Shown piece after piece: positions 6,896-11,722 of a stretch of 11,722 bases of DNA. The notes under the pieces were generated by a model, which saw nothing but the letters and a program-made list of their open reading frames with translations, did not search any database and was not told the DNA's origin. The DNA lies in contig JBICHM010000260.1 of the NCBI GenBank assembly GCA_043101835.1, positions 1-11,722 of the forward strand, in the 5' to 3' direction. Source of the stretch: JBICHM01 sp043101835. Its GTDB lineage: Bacteria > Planctomycetota > Phycisphaerae > Phycisphaerales > UBA1924. The number at the start of each line of letters is the position of its first letter. Position 1 is the stretch's first letter. A program made the position numbers and the translations under genes.

Positions 6896-7288
6896 TCAGG
6901 CCGCGTCGGCCTGCTCGTCGGGCAGGAATCGCGTCACGGCGGCGACCAGTTCATCGAGATCAAAGGGCTTGTAGAGGATCGTTGACGCGTGGTGACGCGC
7001 GGCTTCTGTGGCGACCTCGTGCGAGCGGTCGTGGGTCATGAAGATCACCGGCGCAAGCGCGAGCTCCGGGTGCCGGATGACGCGCTCGTGGACGCTGAAC
7101 CCGTCGCCGCAGGGCATGTGCACGTCGAGCACCAGCAGGTCGGGGCGTTCGCGCACGGCGTAGTCGAGGGCCTGGTAGCCATCGCCGACCGGGATGACCG
7201 CGTAGCCGCGCCCCGCCAGATGCAGGCTTGCTTCGCGCAGGAACCAGGCGTCGTCGTCGGCGATGAGGATCTTTCGGCTGATGGACAT
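6896..7288 (-). CDS. Single-domain response regulator (receiver only)
   Basis: A 130-residue stand-alone receiver domain of normal length, cytoplasmic. It contains the acidic pair D11-D12 (LIADDDAW), the phosphorylation site D55 (LVLDVHMP), the switch threonine T85 (IFMTHD) and the conserved lysine K107 (LYKPFD), so it should be phosphorylatable. With no output domain it probably acts by binding other proteins, as in phosphorelays or with kinases. No histidine kinase is encoded in this window. The ATG at 7288 is chosen because AGAGGGG lies about 7 bases upstream and the MSISRKILIADDD opening is typical; a GTG at 7315 would add nine atypical residues. It diverges from the S49 protease gene across 178 bp. 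Confidence 0.9.
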   Translation of the reverse strand: MSISRKILIADDDAWFLREASLHLAGRGYAVIPVGDGYQALDYAVRERPDLLVLDVHMPCGDGFSVHERVIRHPELALAPVIFMTHDRSHEVATEAARHHASTILYKPFDLDELVAAVTRFLPDEQADAA

Positions 7289-7429
7289 CGCGCATCCCCT
7301 CTGAAGGTGTCTCACTCATCGTCGGAGCCGGGCCGCCGCTCCATGAGTGCTTCTGCCCACATGCCGGCGAGGGCGGCGGTTCGGCGCCCAAATTGTGCCT
7401 GTGTCATTCCAAATCATGCGGCGTCGCGG

Positions 7430-7435
7430 TAGGCT
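7430..7435 (+). promoter_or_regulatory. Putative -10 element (TAGGCT) for the S49 protease gene
   Basis: TAGGCT lies 31 bases before the ATG at 7467, which would give a short leader containing GGAG. A weak TTCCAA sits at 7408-7413 (16-base spacer). In the rest of the 178-bp divergent gap I see no convincing promoter for the response regulator. Confidence 0.3.
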
Positions 7436-7466
7436 GCGCGCATTCCCTTTGGCATGGAGTGACGCG

Positions 7467-8864
7467 ATGGGTGGATTCTGGGCTCGACGGATCTCACGAC
7501 TGCTGCTGTGCTGGGTCGGCGTTCTTCTGCTCGCGGCCGTCGCCTCGGCGGATCGCGTTGTCATGAAGGACGGGCGGGTCTTCGAGGGGACGATCACCAA
7601 GGAGACGCGCACGAGCGTCACCATCGACGCGGTCGTCGCCAACATCCAGACGACCATGACCCTCTCGAAGCGTGAGATCGAATCGATCGAGAAGGGCCCG
7701 GCGCCCAGCGCGGCTCCTGCCCCGACCCAGACGCGGGAGCGCGAGCCGGCGCGCGAGTTGCGGCGCGACCGCACGCCGACGCGGAGTCGGCGCGCAACGT
7801 CTGGTGAGTCAGCGCGATACATCGTCGTGCCGATCCACGGCGTCTTCGGCGAGGACATCGCGCCCCCCGGCGTGGCCGATGCGATCCAGTTCGCCGCCCG
7901 GCGCAACATCGACCACGTCGTCTTCCACATCGACAGCCCCGGCGGATACACCTGGGCGGCGGACGCGATCGTCGAGGCGATGGTGGAGGCGAAGGATTCG
8001 ATGCGCCTGATCGCGTACATAGATGACGCCATCAGCGCATCGATCTGGGTGGTCTTCGGCTGTGATGAGGTCTTCGTCGCGCCCGGCGCCACGATTGGCG
8101 CGGCCGTCACGTATTCGAAGGACAACACCACCGGCGCGACCGAGGTCGATCAGAAGCTCAACAGCGCTCTGGCCGCGAAGATCGCGGGCATGGCCGAGCG
8201 CACCGGGCGCTCCGGCGTGATTGCGCGCGCGATGTTTCTCCCCGAAGCCGAGGCGTACGCCGTCGAGGTTGCGCCGGGCGAGCACGAGATCGTGGATCGC
8301 CATCCAGGCGGGCGCGAGGCGGTCACGCGCATTGACGGCTCGGACACCGTCCTCACGCTCACCGGCGATGAGGCCATCAAGTGGGGCCTCGCGCAACCAG
8401 CGGAGGGCATCGATCGCATCGGGCGAGCCCTCGGCCTCGACGGCTGGACCAAGCACAACGACTACGGCGAAGCCGCGATGCGCAAGGCCGGCGAGGCGCT
8501 GGCGCGCGGCGAGGGCAATGTGCCCATGCTGTACGAGCGATTGAAGGCGATCGCACGATCCGCGAACGCCTCGATCCGCGAGGCCAGGGATATGGCGCCC
8601 GAGGCCGGGCTCTACTACGTCCACCCCGAGAGCGGCCTCTTCACGCCGCAGAGCGAGGACCTCTGGAAGGAGCGCACCGACGCCTCCATCGCGGCGCTGC
8701 TGCGGGCGCTGAGCCGCCTCGACGAGTACACCGAGACGAAGCAGGCCCTCGAGGCGCTTGGCGTCGATGTCGGAAGCCACGAGATGCAGTTGGACGACTC
8801 GCGCCAGAGCCTGCAGCGCCGGCTCGACGAACTGCGGAGGAACCGCAACAAGCGGTACGGGTAA
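7467..8864 (+). CDS. Exported S49-family (NfeD/SppA-like) Ser-Lys protease
   Basis: A 465-residue protein. A signal peptide (hydrophobic residues ~11-26, cleavage near ASA-DR at 28) directs it out of the cytoplasm. Residues ~29-77 form a small beta domain (DRVVMKDGRVFEGTITKE, ending IESIEKG) that I associate with planctomycete proteins. An Arg/Pro/Thr-rich linker (~78-115) follows. The ClpP-fold S49 domain starts near 118 and has VFHIDSPGG (151-160). Its catalytic region is DDAISASIW, with Ser190 aligning with the nucleophile and followed by A-S instead of the usual A-G. EVFVAPGATIGAA and Lys230 (DQKLNS), the probable general base, come next. The LTGDEAIKWGLA segment is typical of NfeD-type N-domains. 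A ~130-residue helical C-terminal tail replaces the membrane NfeD region, so this is not a full NfeD. Likely a periplasmic or membrane-surface proteolysis role; substrate unknown. The ATG is preceded by GGAG with 7-base spacing. Confidence 0.88.
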   Translation: MGGFWARRISRLLLCWVGVLLLAAVASADRVVMKDGRVFEGTITKETRTSVTIDAVVANIQTTMTLSKREIESIEKGPAPSAAPAPTQTREREPARELRRDRTPTRSRRATSGESARYIVVPIHGVFGEDIAPPGVADAIQFAARRNIDHVVFHIDSPGGYTWAADAIVEAMVEAKDSMRLIAYIDDAISASIWVVFGCDEVFVAPGATIGAAVTYSKDNTTGATEVDQKLNSALAAKIAGMAERTGRSGVIARAMFLPEAEAYAVEVAPGEHEIVDRHPGGREAVTRIDGSDTVLTLTGDEAIKWGLAQPAEGIDRIGRALGLDGWTKHNDYGEAAMRKAGEALARGEGNVPMLYERLKAIARSANASIREARDMAPEAGLYYVHPESGLFTPQSEDLWKERTDASIAALLRALSRLDEYTETKQALEALGVDVGSHEMQLDDSRQSLQRRLDELRRNRNKRYG

Positions 8865-8867
8865 TTT

Positions 8868-8880
8868 CCCCGATTCGGGG
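8868..8880. terminator. Short hairpin after the protease stop (weak)
   Basis: CCCCGATTCGGGG is a perfect inverted repeat (5-base stem CCCCG with a 3-base loop) starting 4 bases after the TAA. No T-tract follows, so it may only stabilise or pause transcripts. Confidence 0.3.
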
Positions 8881-8905
8881 CGGGCGACTGCGCATCTCGA
8901 GGCAG

Positions 8906-8917
8906 CCGCTTAAGCGG
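8906..8917. promoter_or_regulatory. 12-base palindrome CCGCTTAAGCGG upstream of the potassium channel gene
   Basis: A perfect 12-base palindrome 26 bp before the channel ATG (8944). Its position fits a small dimeric-regulator operator, but no regulator or -10 box can be tied to it, and in GC-rich DNA palindromes also arise by chance. Confidence 0.25.
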
Positions 8918-8943
8918 AGGGCGCGCACACCCGATCGCCCGAT

Positions 8944-9972
8944 ATGCCGGCGCCCCCATCATGCCTCCGCAAACGCGGCGCAATCCAGCGCGCTCGTCGC
9001 GCGGCCGTGCTGATCGGCGCTGTGGTGTGCCTGGGCACCGTGGGCTACGTGGTCATCGAGGGGTGGTCCGTCTCGCGATCGCTCTTCTTCACGCTGATCA
9101 CGATGACGACCGTCGGCTACAGCGACTACGGGCTGTCGCCCGCCGGCGAGCGCTTCACGAGCCTCGTCCTCGTGCTCGGCGTCGGCGTCTTCACCTATGG
9201 CGCCGGGCAACTGCTGGGCAACATCATCGAACTCCAGAATGACTGGGAGCGACGAATGGAACGCGCGATCGCAAAGCTCAGCGGCCACCACATCGTCTGC
9301 GGCCTCGGCCGCCTCGGGCGCGGCCTCTGCGATGAGCTGGAACGCGCCGGCGTCGCCTTCGTGTGCATCGACACCGACCGAGCGCTCGTCGAGGAGGCCG
9401 TCCGTCGCGGGTGGATCGCGATCATCGGTGACGCCACGGAGGATGACACGCTCCGGCGGGCCAATATCGATAACGCCGCGGGCCTCGCGTGCGTCACGAA
9501 CTCCGACGCCGAGAACATCGTGATCACCCTTGCCGGGCGCGAGCGTTGCGAGGATCTGCCCATCGTCAGTCGCGCCGAGCACGACGAATCGATCCGCCGG
9601 CTCCGGCGCGCAGGCGCAACGCGCATCATCTCGCCGATTCGCTCGGGCGGTCGAACGCTGGCGCGCACCATCGCCCAGCCGCACCTGGCTTCGCTCCTCG
9701 ACGCCGACGCCGAGCAGGACCGGGGCGTCCGCCTCGCCGAGGTGGCCGTCTGTGAATGTTCGCCGCTCGTCGGGCGCACGCTGCGCGAATGCGGCGCCGA
9801 CCACAGCGATGTGGTCTTCGTCTGCATGCGACGCGAGGGCGACGACCATCCGCGCCGGCCCTCGGTGGACGACCGGCTGCGCGCGGGCGATGTGCTCATC
9901 GCCGCCGCGAGCGTCGAGAGCCTCGGACGGTTCACCATGGACGCCCTCCCCGGCGCCCGGGCCGCGGCCTGA
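8944..9972 (+). CDS. Two-TM potassium channel with RCK (TrkA-N/TrkA-C) domains
   Basis: A 342-residue ion channel of MthK-type layout. Membrane helix 1 is ~20-40 (VLIGAVVCLGTVGYVVIEG), the pore helix and filter follow, and helix 2 is ~71-95 (SLVLVLGVGVFTYGAGQLLG). The filter reads TTVGYSDYG (residues 55-63), with Ser60 where potassium channels nearly always have Gly (TVGYG). A RCK-N Rossmann domain (~114-235) carries the GLGRLG dinucleotide motif (120-125), VCIDTD and IIGDATEDDTLRRA. A RCK-C domain occupies ~260-332 (EVAVCECSPLVGRTL, ending LRAGDVLIAAASVES). The channel sits in the cytoplasmic membrane as a tetramer with a gating ring responding to nucleotides or cations. I chose the ATG at 8944, although no good ribosome site precedes it; a shorter start within helix 1 is unlikely. 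The downstream small gene begins 25 bp later. Confidence 0.9.
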   Translation: MPAPPSCLRKRGAIQRARRAAVLIGAVVCLGTVGYVVIEGWSVSRSLFFTLITMTTVGYSDYGLSPAGERFTSLVLVLGVGVFTYGAGQLLGNIIELQNDWERRMERAIAKLSGHHIVCGLGRLGRGLCDELERAGVAFVCIDTDRALVEEAVRRGWIAIIGDATEDDTLRRANIDNAAGLACVTNSDAENIVITLAGRERCEDLPIVSRAEHDESIRRLRRAGATRIISPIRSGGRTLARTIAQPHLASLLDADAEQDRGVRLAEVAVCECSPLVGRTLRECGADHSDVVFVCMRREGDDHPRRPSVDDRLRAGDVLIAAASVESLGRFTMDALPGARAAA

Positions 9973-9984
9973 CGCCTCCCGGCC

Positions 9985-9990
9985 TACGCT
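9985..9990 (+). promoter_or_regulatory. Putative -10 element (TACGCT) for the HxxHL/YHETIT gene
   Basis: TACGCT ends 7 bases before the ATG at 9998. The 25-bp gap after the channel gene holds no Shine-Dalgarno sequence, so a leaderless start is a reasonable reading. Confidence 0.4.
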
Positions 9991-9997
9991 CCTGCGC

Positions 9998-10405
9998 ATG
10001 TCGCCGGACGACGGGGCACTCCTGAACCGCTTCGAACGACACGCCATCCCGCGCGCCGAGTGGACGCACGCCATGCACCTGCGCATCGGCTGGTGCGCCA
10101 TCGAGCGCGACGGGCTGGATGCAGCAGTCGCCTTCATGCGCGATGGCGTGCGGGCGCTCAATGTCGCCAACGGCGTCGCCAACACGCCGGACGCGGGCTA
10201 CCACGAGACCATCACGATCGCGTGGCTGCGATTGATCGACCACGCGCGGCGCGAGGCGCCGGCGCCGACGAGCGCACTATTCCTCGAGCGACACCCGGAA
10301 CTGACGCGGCGCGATGCGCTGCAGTCGCACTACAGCCGGGAGCGACTCATGGGGCGCGAGGCGCGTCGCGAGTGGGTCGAGCCAGACGTGCGGGCGCTCC
10401 CGTAG
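9998..10405 (+). CDS. Conserved hypothetical protein with HxxHL and YHETIT motifs
   Basis: A 135-residue soluble, probably all-helical cytoplasmic protein. The pattern HAMHLRIGW (H24, H27), a middle DGVRALNVANGV stretch and GYHETITIAWLRL (H69, E70, T73) recall a small bacterial family of hypothetical proteins I have seen without an assigned role. The histidines and the glutamate could be metal ligands or catalytic residues, which is inference. The C-terminus ends LMGREARREWVEPDVRALP. The ATG at 9998 follows the channel gene by 25 bp on the same strand, and the next gene (kinase) begins 70 bp after the stop. It may share transcription with the channel, but TACGCT just upstream offers its own promoter. 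No function is claimed. Confidence 0.75.
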   Translation: MSPDDGALLNRFERHAIPRAEWTHAMHLRIGWCAIERDGLDAAVAFMRDGVRALNVANGVANTPDAGYHETITIAWLRLIDHARREAPAPTSALFLERHPELTRRDALQSHYSRERLMGREARREWVEPDVRALP

Positions 10406-10464
10406 CGGCCGCACAAGCACGAAACACGGAGAACCCCCGGGCCGGTGCGTGCGGCCACCCGCCG

Positions 10465-10470
10465 TACACT
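10465..10470 (+). promoter_or_regulatory. Putative -10 element (TACACT) for the Ser/Thr kinase gene
   Basis: TACACT ends 5 bases before the kinase ATG (10476) with no Shine-Dalgarno sequence between. The nine bases TACACTCGG match the element before the ligase operon (2414-2406, minus). An 8-base inverted repeat (GGCCGCAC 10407-10414, GTGCGGCC 10449-10456) lies just upstream and could be either an operator or a weak hairpin. Confidence 0.4.
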
Positions 10471-10475
10471 CGGGC

Positions 10476-11722
10476 ATGACCGATGTGCCCGACGAGCGCT
10501 CGGGGCCGGCTACGGACGATGCGAACCCCACATCGCCCGAGGCCATCGGCTACCCCCTCGGCACGATCATCGACCGCTACCGCCTGCTGCAGGTCATCGG
10601 CGCCGGCGGCTTCGGCGTCGTCTACGAGGCCGAGCAGCAGCAGCCCGTGCGCCGGCGCGTCGCGCTCAAGGTCATCAAGCCCGGCATGGACACGAAGGCC
10701 GTCGTCGCGCGCTTCGAGGCCGAGCGCCAGGCCCTCGCCGTCATGGATCATCCCGGCGTCGCCACCGTCTTCGACGCCGGCGCGACGTCCGAGGGCCGAC
10801 CCTACTTCGTGATGGAGCTCGTCCGCGGCGACCCCATCACGGCATTCTGCGACAAGCATCGGCTCAACCTCCGCGAACGGTGTGAGCTGTTCATCCTTGT
10901 TTGCGAAGCAGCGCAGCACGCGCACGCCAAGGGCGTGATCCACCGCGACCTCAAGCCCGGCAACATTCTCGTCCACTACGAAGACGGTCACGCAAAGCCG
11001 AAGATCATCGACTTCGGCGTCGCCAAGGCGCTGCACCAGCGCCTCGCCGAGAGCACCGTCTTCACCGAGCGCGGCCAACTCATCGGCACGCCGGAGTACA
11101 TGAGCCCCGAGCAGGCCGAGATGTCCGGCGTCGATGTGGACACGCGCAGCGACATCTACAGCCTCGGCGTCGTCCTGTACGAACTGCTCGCCGGGCGCCC
11201 GCCCTTTGACCCGAAGTCACTGCGCGAGGCCGGGCTCGCCGAGATCCAGCGCATCCTCCGCGAGGTCGAGCCGCCGAAGCCTAGCACGCGCTTCAGCACC
11301 GCGATCCATTCGCCCGACGATCCCGAGGCCGGCACGCGCCTCGTCCGGGCGCGCCGGAGCGACCCTGCCACCGTGTCGCGCCTGCTGCGCCGTGATCTCG
11401 ACTGGGTCGTCATGCGCTGTCTGGAGAAAGACCGCGAGCGCCGATACGACACGGCGAGCGCCCTGGCGATGGATCTCCGCCGCTTCCTCGCCAGCGAGCC
11501 GGTGCTCGCCGGGCCGCCGTCGCCGGCCTATCGGCTGCGCAAGTTCCTGCGCCGTCGGCGCGGACCCGTGGCCGCGGTGCTCGCGGTGGTCGTCGCTTCG
11601 GTCGGGTTCGGCGGATTCGCGCTGGCCATGTGGCAGCGCGAGGCGCGTCAGCGCGCCGCCACGCAGCGCGCCCCATCGGAAGAGCACAACTCAGAACACC
11701 ACTCACCTACACACAAAACGCG
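10476..11722 (+). CDS. Membrane-anchored Ser/Thr protein kinase (PknB-like), C-terminus missing at contig end
   Basis: A planctomycete-type eukaryotic-like kinase that phosphorylates serine or threonine on unknown targets. A disordered N-terminus is followed by the kinase domain (~36-340): glycine loop IGAGGFG (41-47), ATP lysine K65 (VALKVIKPGMD), catalytic HRDLKPGN (156-163, D158), DFG D179 and the activation segment GTPEYMSPEQ (204-213). Next come the lineage-typical RRDLDWVVMRCLEKD tail and a membrane helix (~364-386) with Arg-rich flank RKFLRRRR. Family members usually continue extracytoplasmically with TPR, WD40 or other repeats, which are missing. True sequence ends at about 11674; the last codons (SEEHNSEHHSPTHKT) are adapter-derived and must be dropped. 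The ATG at 10476 has no ribosome site but a TACACT just before it. The frame is open to the end. Confidence 0.9.
   Translation, partial: MTDVPDERSGPATDDANPTSPEAIGYPLGTIIDRYRLLQVIGAGGFGVVYEAEQQQPVRRRVALKVIKPGMDTKAVVARFEAERQALAVMDHPGVATVFDAGATSEGRPYFVMELVRGDPITAFCDKHRLNLRERCELFILVCEAAQHAHAKGVIHRDLKPGNILVHYEDGHAKPKIIDFGVAKALHQRLAESTVFTERGQLIGTPEYMSPEQAEMSGVDVDTRSDIYSLGVVLYELLAGRPPFDPKSLREAGLAEIQRILREVEPPKPSTRFSTAIHSPDDPEAGTRLVRARRSDPATVSRLLRRDLDWVVMRCLEKDRERRYDTASALAMDLRRFLASEPVLAGPPSPAYRLRKFLRRRRGPVAAVLAVVVASVGFGGFALAMWQREARQRAATQRAPSEEHNSEHHSPTHKT
11675..11722. other. Degraded Illumina TruSeq adapter read-through at the contig end
   Basis: ATCGGAAGAGCACA (11675-11688) is identical to the Illumina universal adapter core. 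The next 18 bases match the adapter continuation at 13 of 18 positions with equal length, and mismatches are changes to A or C. The remaining bases are low-complexity. This is vector/adapter contamination, not genomic sequence. Confidence 0.93.

Noticed and set aside
8959..10185. Minus-strand open frame (408 codons) opposite the potassium channel
   Set aside because: Antisense to clear RCK and pore motifs; its translation has no recognisable domain.
10407..10456. Strong rho-independent terminator between the YHETIT gene and the kinase
   Set aside because: The 8-base inverted repeat has a 34-base loop and no T-tract, so it is mentioned only as a possible weak element.

Overview
The window is very GC-rich and gene-dense, and nearly every gap is under 180 bp. 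It most resembles a planctomycete-lineage chromosome, probably Phycisphaerae-like. Three things suggest this: a protein kinase with the planctomycete layout (kinase, then a conserved RRDLDWVVMRCLEKD tail, then a transmembrane helix); an exported S49 protease that begins with a small 'D-V-x-x-K-D-G-R' domain of a kind I associate with planctomycetes; and two small lipoproteins of planctomycete flavour. The assignment rests on family recognition only. The last ~48 bases are a degraded Illumina adapter, so the window ends at a contig edge of a draft assembly or MAG.

Layout. 1-2377, minus strand: a gene pair or operon. It holds a GCS2-type carboxylate-amine ligase that should continue in frame into a two-CBS-domain tail but is cut by one in-frame TAG (1280-1282). 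Next comes an aspartoacylase/succinylglutamate desuccinylase-like M14 enzyme, overlapping by ATGA and truncated by the window start. 2494-4527, plus: membrane sensor with HAMP and a PP2C/SpoIIE (RsbU-like) phosphatase. 4501-4606: degenerate octamer repeats facing each other between convergent genes. 4610-5620, minus: a CorA-family transporter of ZntB type. 5686-6243 plus and 6244-6870 minus: two small lipoprotein genes whose stops abut in one TGATCA. 6896-7288, minus: a single-domain response regulator. 7467-8864, plus: exported S49 Ser-Lys protease. 8944-9972, plus: two-TM potassium channel with RCK domains and an unusual filter (TVGYS). 9998-10405, plus: conserved hypothetical with HxxHL and YHETIT motifs. 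10476 to contig end, plus: Ser/Thr protein kinase, truncated.

Working together. Regulation and the envelope dominate: a phosphatase sensor, a receiver domain, a Ser/Thr kinase, two ion-transport proteins, two lipoproteins and an exported protease. Only the ligase-CBS-aspartoacylase group looks like a true functional unit: an amide-bond-forming enzyme, a nucleotide-sensing tail and an amide hydrolase, probably a small amidoligase metabolite system of unknown substrate.

The most unusual regulatory signal is a TAnnnT hexamer ending 5-9 bases before the ATG of five genes, most of them without a Shine-Dalgarno sequence. This suggests leaderless transcription. No rRNA, tRNA, CRISPR array, transposase or phage gene was seen.
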